5,005 nt of DNA from an uncultured bacterium (GCA_947365485.1 CANAXK010000134.1:1-5005), one strand, 5' to 3'; positions 1 through 5,005 are shown, numbered from the stretch's first letter. A program made the numbers and translations. Notes: generated from the letters alone by a model not told the origin.

Positions 1-2
1 TA

Positions 3-1664
3 ATGGAAATGGACTTTGACGATTTGGATATCGATGATTTGGATGAAGAAATCGATACAACTTCTCTCGAAGAAGAATCTTTGGAAGATAAGCCTATCCA
101 GATACTTGTAAGACCTGTTCAGCCAATGTTTATTGAACCAAGGGAAGTGTCAATTGAATTTAATACAACAGATGAATTGATTAATATCGTTCCTGTAACC
201 CAGTTGCAGTACAAAGACGGTGCAAGAGTTAGAAACCTTGACGGCGCAACTCTTACAAGAACATCGCTTGTTCTTCAAATGCAGGGCTATCTCTCTCACT
301 TGAAGGGGCTTGTAGAGCTTGATGCTTCAGGCGAATTGAAAATTGTTGTACTTGAAACTTTGATTGTTCGTCGTGAACTTGAAGGTAACTCTAAGATGAA
401 CAACTCGCTTCAAACAGAATTGCTCGTTGAAAACGGCCAGACAATTGATGCTAAGACTCCTATTGCAAAAACAGAAGTTCTTGCACTCAATGACGGTGTT
501 GCTTCAATCAAGGGCGATGTAAGCGAGTCAAGAAGATTGCTACTTAACTGCTCTAACTTTGAAACAGTTATCGAAACAAAAACAAAACCAAATGTTAAGA
601 AAGGCGACTTTATTAAACTTGATACAGTTCTTGCTGAATCAGGGGAAGCTGCTACTGTTTCAGGTAAGATTGTTGATGTAAGTGCAAAATCAGTAACAAT
701 CAGAAACGGTCGTCCGTACTTGATTAGCCCTGGTACAATGCTCCAGGTTGAAGAAGGCTCTCTCGTACTAAGAGGCGATATGCTCGCAACACTCGTATTC
801 GAAAGAGAAAAAACAGGCGATATCGTTCAAGGTCTTCCGAGAGTTGAAGAACTTCTTGAAGCAAGAAAACCAAAAGACTGCGCAATTCTTGCAGAGTACG
901 ACGGTGTAGCTGAAATCGAAATCGAAGACGATGTTCCAAGATTGTTCCTCGCATCCGAAGAAGGTGGAAGAACAGAAATCAAGTTCGCAATAGATGCAAG
1001 CATAGTGGTTCAAAACAAACAGAAAATCAAAAAAGGTCAGCCTTTAACAAGCGGTCCTTTGAACCCGCACGATGTTATCAGACTTTGCGGTCCTGAAGAA
1101 GCACAACAGTATCTGGTAGACGAAGTTCAACGTGTATACCGCTCACAAGGTGTAGAAATTGCGGATAAACACATCGAAATCATCGTTCGTCAGATGACTA
1201 AGAAAGTTCGTGTTGTTGACTCTGGTGACACTAACCTGTTACCTGGTGAGCTTGTAGAAGTTCAGACATTCGAAAACGAAAACAAGGCAGTTCAGGAACA
1301 CGGCGGTCAGGAAGCAACTTGCGAATACATGCTACTCGGTATCACAAAAGCTTCATTGAACACTGAAAGCTTCATCTCAGCAGCTTCATTCCAGGAAACA
1401 ACAAGAATCCTTACAGAAGCAGCTGTAGACGGTAAGAAAGACTTGCTAAGAGGTTTGAAAGAAAACGTTATTATCGGTCGTCTTATTCCTGCTGGTACAG
1501 GTTATCACCACCTCTCTTTTGCAAGCGAGGAACGTGATAAAGAAGCTCAAAAAAGAGCAGCACAGAGAAATCAGGCTCGCAAACCTTCTGCAATCTTGGA
1601 GGAGATTGAAGGTATGTTCGGGGCTCCTGAATTGTCTGTTGGCGAACCTTCTGATATAGAATAA
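3..1664 (+). CDS. rpoC2: RNA polymerase beta' subunit, C-terminal part (RpoC2 type), 5'-partial
   Basis: This is the catalytic-core RNA polymerase beta' chain: the last 553 residues are visible, and the frame is open to the left edge, so the ATG at position 3 is probably internal. Residues about 273-289 (DIVQGLPRVEELLEAR) match the segment following the trigger loop. The C-terminal clamp region follows: GPLNPHDVIR (351-360), EVQRVYRSQGVEI (374-386), DKHIEIIVRQM (388-398), LLGITKASLNTESFISAASF (444-463), ETTRILTEAAV (465-475) and GLKENVIIGRLIPAGTG (484-500). All align closely with E. coli RpoC from memory. Before residue 270 the sequence is not trigger loop. It has hammerhead-like repeats (VENGQ...PIA near 142-155, VKKGD...VLA near 198-211, VEEGS...MLA near 249-262), as expected for a large SI3 insertion. 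Its first 30 residues are very acidic. A lysine/arginine-rich tail (510-530) and an acidic end follow the core. Naming it rpoC2 rather than unsplit rpoC rests on the cyanobacterial-size insert; the split itself is not visible. Confidence 0.95.
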   Translation: MEMDFDDLDIDDLDEEIDTTSLEEESLEDKPIQILVRPVQPMFIEPREVSIEFNTTDELINIVPVTQLQYKDGARVRNLDGATLTRTSLVLQMQGYLSHLKGLVELDASGELKIVVLETLIVRRELEGNSKMNNSLQTELLVENGQTIDAKTPIAKTEVLALNDGVASIKGDVSESRRLLLNCSNFETVIETKTKPNVKKGDFIKLDTVLAESGEAATVSGKIVDVSAKSVTIRNGRPYLISPGTMLQVEEGSLVLRGDMLATLVFEREKTGDIVQGLPRVEELLEARKPKDCAILAEYDGVAEIEIEDDVPRLFLASEEGGRTEIKFAIDASIVVQNKQKIKKGQPLTSGPLNPHDVIRLCGPEEAQQYLVDEVQRVYRSQGVEIADKHIEIIVRQMTKKVRVVDSGDTNLLPGELVEVQTFENENKAVQEHGGQEATCEYMLLGITKASLNTESFISAASFQETTRILTEAAVDGKKDLLRGLKENVIIGRLIPAGTGYHHLSFASEERDKEAQKRAAQRNQARKPSAILEEIEGMFGAPELSVGEPSDIE

Positions 1665-1684
1665 TTTCTTTGGAGAAATATAAC

Positions 1685-1720
1685 AAAAAGTGTGCCGGAT
1701 GAATCCGGCACACTTTTTTT
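1685..1720 (+). terminator. Intrinsic terminator after rpoC2
   Basis: A near-perfect hairpin begins 20 bases after the rpoC2 stop. GTGTGCCGG (1690-1698) pairs with CCGGCACAC (1705-1713), and flanking A-T pairs extend the stem to 1685-1718, with a loop of about 6 bases. A run of seven T (1714-1720) follows at once. An A-run before the stem means it could also act weakly on the minus strand, but no minus-strand gene needs it. It separates the polymerase operon from the cooC-folD unit. Confidence 0.93.
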
Positions 1721-1722
1721 AT

Positions 1723-1730
1723 GCTAGAAT
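1723..1730 (+). promoter_or_regulatory. Candidate extended -10 promoter for cooC-folD
   Basis: TGCTAGAAT (TG-N-TAGAAT, hexamer 1725-1730) resembles an extended -10 sigma-70 element. It lies directly behind the T-run of the rpoC2 terminator and 16 bases before the cooC ATG. No good -35 is seen at the usual distance, since that position falls in the terminator stem. A start near 1737 would leave a leader of only about 10 bases, just enough for the AGAGG ribosome site at 1737-1741. It is the only promoter-like sequence between the terminator and the gene, but it is short and unproven. Confidence 0.45.
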
Positions 1731-1746
1731 AAAAAAAGAGGTTTAA

Positions 1747-2499
1747 ATGACAATAAAAATAGCATTCACAGGAAAAAGCGGAAGCGGGAAAACAAGTATA
1801 ACAAAAGCATTTCTGAAAGTATTGCAGGAAACATTTCCTGAAAAATCAATCCTGCTTTTTGATAACGACTTGACAGGCGAGTTGGGCCATTCCTTCGGAC
1901 TGGATATTAGAAACACTATCTACGGTATCAGAAGCGGAAAACACGAGTATAAAACAGGTATCCCACAGGGAATGACTAAACACGAATATGTTGAATGGGC
2001 TATGGAGGATATTCTTGTGAGCCTGAATGAGAATGTGGATATTATTGTCTCCTGGCTTGTGGGGGCAAAAGATTGCAGATGCCCGATTACTGCCCAGATT
2101 AATGATGCATGCCAGAGACTTAACGAAAGGTATGACTTCGTGCTATTTGACTGCGAATTTGACCTTAAGTACCTTAACCAACTTGTTGATACAGATATTG
2201 ATTTGACCCTGATTGTTGCAAATCCTACGGTTGATTCAATAAACCTAGCAAAAAGAATAAGCGAGTTTTCTGCTAAATACGCAGCCGGCGGTCAGATGGG
2301 CGTTGTTATGAACAAAGTCGGAAACGAAGATATGACAGCTGTCTCAGAACTCTTGAGCGATGCTGATTTGGAAATCCTCGGCACAATCCCGTTTGATAAA
2401 GAACTCGCAGACGGGGCACCGGATAGAAATTCCAAATCTATAAACGAAGCGGTTGAACACTTTTACTGCCGCCTGAACCTTCCGCAGGAGAATAAATAA
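1747..2499 (+). CDS. CooC-family P-loop ATPase (nickel-insertion/CODH maturation type)
   Basis: This 250-residue soluble ATPase belongs to the MinD/ParA-like SIMIBI class and is closest in layout to CooC, which uses ATP to help insert nickel into CO dehydrogenase. Visible features are a deviant Walker A, GKSGSGKTS (9-17, signature Lys10, catalytic-loop Lys15), a switch-like LLFDNDLTGELGHSFG (36-51) matching the 'DADP..NLG' segment of CooC, and a Walker B, YDFVLFDCEFD (129-139). A CXC motif, Cys110-Arg-Cys112-Pro, is placed like the metal-binding, dimer-bridging CXC of characterised CooC. The end (MGVVMNKV, then LGTIPFDKELADGAP) also fits. Departures are Ser11 where Gly is usual in Walker A, and CEFDLKYLN where CooC has an 'EAGLEH'-like stretch. 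AGAGG (1737-1741) is five bases from the ATG. The stop overlaps the folD start. No nickel enzyme is visible nearby, so the client is unknown. A broader MinD/CobQ-type annotation is the alternative; the CXC motif argues for CooC. Confidence 0.85.
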   Translation: MTIKIAFTGKSGSGKTSITKAFLKVLQETFPEKSILLFDNDLTGELGHSFGLDIRNTIYGIRSGKHEYKTGIPQGMTKHEYVEWAMEDILVSLNENVDIIVSWLVGAKDCRCPITAQINDACQRLNERYDFVLFDCEFDLKYLNQLVDTDIDLTLIVANPTVDSINLAKRISEFSAKYAAGGQMGVVMNKVGNEDMTAVSELLSDADLEILGTIPFDKELADGAPDRNSKSINEAVEHFYCRLNLPQENK

Positions 2500-3323
2500 T
2501 GGTTATTTTGGACGGAAAAACATTATCACTAAAGGTTCTTGAAGGGGTTAAAGAAAAAGTTGCAAAACTAGAGCACAAACCACACCTTGTGGTTATTCTG
2601 GTGGGCGATAATCCAGCAAGCCGGATTTATGTGAATAATAAGAAAAAAGCCGCTGAAAAAGTCGGGATAAAATCGACCGTAATCGAACTCGGGATTGAGG
2701 CAACTGAAACAGAGCTCCTTTCAAAAATCGAAGAATTGAATCAAGATGAGGATGTAACCGGGATTCTTGTACAACTGCCGCTTCCTGAACATATTGATAA
2801 GAACAAGGTTGTGCTTGCGATTTCACCTAAGAAGGATGTTGACGGATTTACTCCTGAAAATGTCGGCAGACTTGCAATCGGACTTGAGCCGTATTTTTAT
2901 CCTGCAACACCGCAGGGAATTTTAATGCTTCTTGATGAATACAATATTCCGATAGAAGGCAAAGAGGCCGTCGTAATCGGACGCTCTAATATTGTGGGCA
3001 AACCAATGGCTCAAATGCTTTTGAAACGCAATGCCACAGTTACAATATGCCACTCGTTTACTCCTGATATTGAGGACAAAATAAAAACCGCTGATATCGT
3101 TGTATCCGCGGTTGGTAAAAAAATAGTAAGATGTAAGATGGTTAAGAAAAATTCTTCTGTGGTTGACGTTGGAATCTTTAGAGACTCTAACGGCAAACTT
3201 ACCGGCGATGTGGATTTTGATTTTGTATCTCCGTCTGTGGGATTTATATCTCCGGTGCCGGGCGGGGTCGGACCTATGACAATTGCATCTCTGATGTTTA
3301 ACGCATCTAAGGTTTATCAGTAG
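2499..3323 (+). CDS. folD: Bifunctional methylene-tetrahydrofolate dehydrogenase/cyclohydrolase
   Basis: FolD is a cytosolic homodimer that oxidises 5,10-methylene-THF with NADP+ to methenyl-THF and hydrolyses that to 10-formyl-THF, feeding purine and formyl-methionine synthesis. In acetogens it also serves the methyl branch of the Wood-Ljungdahl pathway. The 274 residues are a little short for the family (usually about 280-300) but complete. The catalytic SRIYVNNK has Tyr44 and Lys48, matching E. coli Tyr50 and Lys54. VQLPLP contains Gln92, and KDVDGF (112-117) contains the conserved Asp115. The Rossmann segment is GRSNIVGKPM (161-170), and the C-terminal signature is PVPGGVGPMT (252-261). 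The usual PCTP motif reads PATPQG (135-140), so the Cys is replaced by Ala. AGGAG (2486-2490) lies eight bases before the ATG inside the end of the upstream gene. The TAATG junction suggests translational coupling. No hairpin terminator follows; the next gene converges after 11 bases. Confidence 0.97.
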   Translation: MVILDGKTLSLKVLEGVKEKVAKLEHKPHLVVILVGDNPASRIYVNNKKKAAEKVGIKSTVIELGIEATETELLSKIEELNQDEDVTGILVQLPLPEHIDKNKVVLAISPKKDVDGFTPENVGRLAIGLEPYFYPATPQGILMLLDEYNIPIEGKEAVVIGRSNIVGKPMAQMLLKRNATVTICHSFTPDIEDKIKTADIVVSAVGKKIVRCKMVKKNSSVVDVGIFRDSNGKLTGDVDFDFVSPSVGFISPVPGGVGPMTIASLMFNASKVYQ

Positions 3324-3334
3324 CCCGTTAGCCC

Positions 3335-3766
3335 TTATGATTGTAACAATCCTGTGTCTTGAGCAGCTGTAGAAGTAGCTGTTTTTTCGCCTTCCTGCTG
3401 AGCTCTCAATTCTTCAAGCATTGTATCGTACATTGTTTTCATTGTGTCGTATTCCATATCAAGATCAGCAAGCTCAAGTGACAATTCTTCGTCATATTGC
3501 TTAACTTTTGCGTGTGCGTATTTGTCTGCAAGCATTTCGTTCTGGTTGTTAGCACCAACTCTGATGCCGCCTACGTTAAGTTCTTTTGTGTTATCAATAG
3601 CAGAATCAAAAGCTTTTTCCCACTTTTCTTCGTACTTAACCTGCTCTTGCAACTTGGCGCTGTTTGCTTCGTATTTAGCGTTCCAAAAAACAGATTGCTG
3701 TGTGTAGTAGTTAATGTCTGCTTTAGTATTTAATAAGTTTCCTAATAATGCTGCTGTGTTTGCCAT
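3335..3766 (-). CDS. Small alpha-helical hairpin protein of unknown function
   Basis: I do not recognise this 143-residue protein. It is cytosolic by appearance, with no signal peptide or membrane segment, and it has no cysteine. Residues about 12-58 form a long amphipathic, coiled-coil-like helix rich in Glu, Lys, Ala and aromatics (YYTQQ, FWNAKYEA, YEEKWEKAF). A short Gly/Val-containing turn follows (NVGGIRVGANNQ, 64-75). A second long acidic helix covers about 76-123 (DEELSLELADLDMEYDTMK), and the tail is Thr/Ala/Gln-rich (129-143). This predicts a two-helix hairpin, perhaps oligomeric. A gene call is supported by the regular protein-like composition, an AAAGG-type ribosome site (GG about 9 bases before the ATG) and a promoter element shared with the neighbouring small gene. 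It converges on folD, and no terminator is seen at its 3' end. A secreted or structural helical protein is possible, but nothing proves it. Confidence 0.8.
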   Translation of the reverse strand: MANTAALLGNLLNTKADINYYTQQSVFWNAKYEANSAKLQEQVKYEEKWEKAFDSAIDNTKELNVGGIRVGANNQNEMLADKYAHAKVKQYDEELSLELADLDMEYDTMKTMYDTMLEELRAQQEGEKTATSTAAQDTGLLQS

Positions 3767-3784
3767 CTTTTTATACCTTTTGTT

Positions 3785-3812
3785 TCATCTTACATATATA
3801 TAAAGTATTTCA
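3785..3812 (-). promoter_or_regulatory. Shared promoter element, copy 1 (143-codon gene)
   Basis: Read on the minus strand, TGAAATACTTTATATATA (3812-3795) is followed by two variable bases and TAAGA-N-GA (3792-3785). The 18-base core is identical to that at 4144-4161, and both copies end 28 bases before their ATG. The TATATA part fits a -10 hexamer, which would place a start near 3788. The -35 position (TTAGGT, 3823-3818) is poor, which would fit a need for an activator or another sigma factor. Confidence 0.65.
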
Positions 3813-3819
3813 GAAATAC
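3805..3819. promoter_or_regulatory. Perfect 15-base palindrome, possible operator
   Basis: GTATTTCAGAAATAC has 7-base arms around one central base and overlaps the upstream end of promoter copy 1, just upstream of the TATATA. This is a typical position for a dimeric regulator. Copy 2 keeps only the half-site GTATTTC (4154-4160), followed by a separate TTTCTGAAA (4163-4171). In A/T-rich sequence such a palindrome can arise by chance, so the regulator role is an inference. Confidence 0.4.
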
Positions 3820-3841
3820 CTAATTTCACCAAAGGATTTAT

Positions 3842-3860
3842 TTGTTACAAAACTTAACAA
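3842..3860. repeat. Short inverted repeat TTGTTA-N7-TAACAA
   Basis: Six-base arms (3842-3847 and 3855-3860) flank seven bases in the spacer between the bidirectional terminator and promoter copy 1. It could be an upstream binding site for the 143-codon gene, about 45 bases upstream of the presumed -10. It is weak and A/T-rich and has no counterpart at the same place in front of the other gene. Confidence 0.2.
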
Positions 3861-3869
3861 TTGAGGTAG

Positions 3870-3903
3870 AAAAACGGCTCATCAATTTGATGAGCCGTTT
3901 TTT
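3870..3903. terminator. Bidirectional intrinsic terminator
   Basis: The stem is CGGCTCATCA (3875-3884) paired with TGATGAGCCG (3888-3897), with loop ATT. It is extended by an A-run (3870-3874) on the left and a T-run (3898-3903) on the right. Read on the minus strand it ends the 67-codon gene, whose stop is 8 bases away, with five U. Read on the plus strand it has six U and would stop any transcript that runs on from folD through the 143-codon gene. Confidence 0.93.
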
Positions 3904-3911
3904 GTAATTGA

Positions 3912-4115
3912 TTAATTATTGCTAAGAACAAGTCTGAAAGTTGCAAGGTTCTTGATAGAAAGCATTTTGTGCTTGTTTCCCTGTTTTTCAGAAATAGCGA
4001 AAATTCTGCAAATTCTCTGGATTTCTTCGATGTCTTGTCTTGTTTCAAGTTTATAAACATTCTTTTCCGGATCTGCGATAACTGACATTGTAGCGTTTAG
4101 TTCTTGTTCTTTCAT
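3912..4115 (-). CDS. Small hypothetical protein, 67 residues
   Basis: I do not recognise this protein. It begins MKEQELNATMSVIADPEKNV and continues with a charged helix (about 25-46: TRQDIEEIQRICRIFAISEK) and a short hydrophobic/basic end (KMLSIKNLATFRLVLSNN). There is one cysteine, Cys36, and no signal peptide or membrane span. The ATG at 4115 was chosen because AAGGA (4127-4123) lies seven bases before it and the shared promoter element ends 28 bases before it. An in-frame ATG at 4229 would force translation through that promoter and add an implausible A/T-derived peptide. A terminator follows 8 bases after the stop, so the gene stands as a single transcription unit. It shares its promoter type with the 143-codon gene, which suggests co-regulation, but the two proteins show no similarity that I can see. 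Confidence 0.75.
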   Translation of the reverse strand: MKEQELNATMSVIADPEKNVYKLETRQDIEEIQRICRIFAISEKQGNKHKMLSIKNLATFRLVLSNN

Positions 4116-4133
4116 TATTTCTTCCTTATAAAA

Positions 4134-4161
4134 TCTTCTTATGTATATATAAAGTATTTCA
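4134..4161 (-). promoter_or_regulatory. Shared promoter element, copy 2 (67-codon gene)
   Basis: On the minus strand this is the same TGAAATACTTTATATATA core (4161-4144) followed by two variable bases and TAAGA-N-GA (4141-4134), ending 28 bases from the ATG at 4115. A -35-like TTTTCA (4172-4167) sits 17 bases from the TATATA and is better than the one in copy 1. The core was probably spread by duplication or is kept by selection, because the flanks differ. Confidence 0.65.
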
Positions 4162-4246
4162 ATTTCTGAAAATTGCCTTTTTGAAAACAAATTGTAAAGA
4201 AATGTTAAGAAAATAGTATATATCATCACGTGAAACGCAGGTCTTA

Positions 4247-4275
4247 TTGCTAAATTCAGGCTTTTATTGTATTGT
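4247..4275 (+). promoter_or_regulatory. Candidate sigma-70 promoter for the HEAT-repeat gene
   Basis: TTGCTA (4247-4252) and TATTGT (4270-4275) are separated by 17 bases, with four of six matches to consensus in each. The start would be near 4282, only about 12 bases before the GTG. A rival, TTGTAA (4192-4197) with TAGTAT (4214-4219) at 16 bases, would give a leader of about 65 bases. Neither is strong. The rest of the 4162-4293 spacer shows no hairpin or other structure that I can support. Confidence 0.3.
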
Positions 4276-4293
4276 ATTTGTGTGGGGAATAAA

Positions 4294-5005
4294 GTGTTAG
4301 ATTTTAGTCAGGTACTGGAAAATTGTGGGGTTAATAGAGAGACAGCATCAGATGTCTTGCGGAATCTTGCTAACCTCGAGGAGTTTTATGACTCAACAGA
4401 ACTTGTTGAGATATACAACTATTTTCTGCTCCATGTTAATGATCCTGAAATCACACTCGGAGTAATCAGATTGACAGACGCGCATAGGGCTGCTTCCACT
4501 CTCTCGATACTTGTGGACTTGCTACTTATGAAAAACAGCTCCGGAGAGGATGCTGACAGCCTCGTTAATGTGAGGGCAATGTGCGCTAAGGCGATTTGTA
4601 ATTACAAAGACACATCAACTGTTGGTGCGCTTCTCTACTGCCTTAATAATAAGAAAGAAAATTATAAAATTCGACTTGCATGCGCGGATGCTCTTGGTCG
4701 AATTGGTGACAGGTTTGCGGTTGAATCTTTGATTGATGTTGTAAAAGACGAGGACGAAAAATCGGTTTATGTCAAAGAATCCGCAACTTTTGCACTCGGG
4801 CTCCTTGGTGATACGAGCGCGATTGATCCGCTTGTTGCCTTGATTGACGGAAAACACGGGTTTTTAGGTAAGTTTTCTTTTCTTAAAGAAAAGATTATAG
4901 AAGCACTCGGAAAACTGAATATCAACAACAGAAAGGTTTTAAAGGTTTTGAGAGAATCTTTGCAGGATTCCTCACCAATGGTTAGAATCAACGCGATTGA
5001 GGCGC
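4294..5005 (+). CDS. HEAT-repeat protein, N-terminal part (3'-partial)
   Basis: The frame is open from 4234 to the right edge without a stop; 237 codons are visible from the chosen GTG at 4294. GGGGA (4284-4288) lies about five bases before it, and the sequence then reads as good protein (LDFSQVLENCGVNRETASDV). Residues 1-85 are helical without a clear family. From about 92 there are tandem HEAT/PBS-lyase-type helical repeats: VRAMCAKAICNYKDTSTVGA (93-112), IRLACADALGRIGDRFAVES (126-145), VKESATFALGLLGDTSAIDP (160-179), about 199-224 (EKIIEALGKLNINNRK), and a fifth beginning VRINAIEA at the edge. These carry the usual aliphatic-Arg/Lys...Ala-aliphatic-Gly pattern and Asp in the turn. HEAT solenoids are protein-binding scaffolds; the partner is unknown. 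There is no signal peptide. GTG at 4282 is a possible alternative start. The gene is divergent from the 67-codon gene. Confidence 0.85.
   Translation, partial: MLDFSQVLENCGVNRETASDVLRNLANLEEFYDSTELVEIYNYFLLHVNDPEITLGVIRLTDAHRAASTLSILVDLLLMKNSSGEDADSLVNVRAMCAKAICNYKDTSTVGALLYCLNNKKENYKIRLACADALGRIGDRFAVESLIDVVKDEDEKSVYVKESATFALGLLGDTSAIDPLVALIDGKHGFLGKFSFLKEKIIEALGKLNINNRKVLKVLRESLQDSSPMVRINAIEA

Noticed and set aside
724..1013. Minus-strand open frames inside rpoC2
   Set aside because: They lie wholly within a strongly conserved gene on the other strand, lack ribosome sites and encode low-complexity, non-protein-like sequence.
1664..1679. ATTTCT-TTGG-AGAAAT inverted repeat just after the rpoC2 stop
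   Set aside because: The stem is six A/T-rich pairs with no T-run, next to a much stronger terminator; probably chance.
3321..3334. Direct repeat TAGCCC-GT-TAGCCC at the folD stop
   Set aside because: It is two short copies only, too small to call an element.
3444..3733. Plus-strand frames opposite the 143-codon gene
   Set aside because: They are Cys/Ser/Phe/Val-rich mirror frames of a better supported minus-strand gene with promoter and ribosome site.
3335..3766. WXG100/Esx-type secreted protein
   Set aside because: The helix-turn-helix shape is similar, but the turn has NVGGIRVG and no Trp-X-Gly, and the length is 143 rather than about 100 residues.
4116..4229. Upstream in-frame ATG extending the 67-residue protein to 105 residues
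   Set aside because: The extension would run through the shared promoter element and a good ribosome site, and its peptide reflects A/T-rich spacer sequence.
4227..4232. CACGTG palindrome in the spacer before the HEAT-repeat gene
   Set aside because: A six-base palindrome is expected by chance and has no partner site.
4615..4991. Minus-strand frames opposite the HEAT-repeat gene
   Set aside because: The plus strand shows clear HEAT repeats in one uninterrupted frame, so these are shadows.
1..5005. tRNA, rRNA, CRISPR array, insertion sequence or riboswitch
   Set aside because: No cloverleaf-like segment, spaced repeats, transposase motif, terminal inverted repeats or structured leader was seen on either strand.

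Overview
The window looks like a chromosomal segment of a low-to-medium GC bacterium (about 40% GC by eye) related to Cyanobacteria, most plausibly a non-photosynthetic Melainabacteria/Vampirovibrionia (Gastranaerophilales-type) lineage. The main reason is the first gene. It is the C-terminal part of an RNA polymerase beta' chain in which at least about 270 residues of sandwich-barrel-hybrid sequence precede the conserved 'GLPRVEELLEAR' segment. This matches the large SI3 insertion in the trigger loop of the cyanobacterial RpoC2 type. The lineage is an inference; no photosynthesis gene or rRNA is present to confirm it.

Layout: (1) 3-1664 (+), 3' part of rpoC2/rpoC, closed by a strong intrinsic terminator (1685-1720). 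(2) 1747-3323 (+), a two-gene operon starting just after that terminator: a CooC-family P-loop ATPase (nickel-insertase type, with the CXC motif) whose stop codon overlaps by one base the start of folD (methylene-tetrahydrofolate dehydrogenase/cyclohydrolase). (3) 3335-4115 (-), two small genes of unknown function (143 and 67 codons), each with its own copy of an almost identical promoter element exactly 28 bases before its ATG. A bidirectional hairpin terminator (3870-3903) lies between them. (4) 4294 to the right edge (+), the 5' part of a HEAT-repeat protein gene starting with GTG, divergent from the 67-codon gene.

How the parts relate: rpoC2 is core transcription machinery and is insulated from what follows. 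CooC and FolD are translationally linked. In acetogens such genes occur together in Wood-Ljungdahl clusters, but no CO dehydrogenase or other nickel enzyme is visible here, so the target of the ATPase is open. folD has no terminator of its own. The first plus-strand terminator after it lies on the far side of the convergent 143-codon gene, so folD read-through would be antisense to that gene. The two small minus-strand genes appear co-regulated through the shared promoter element although their proteins are not alike. This pair is the least explained part of the window.
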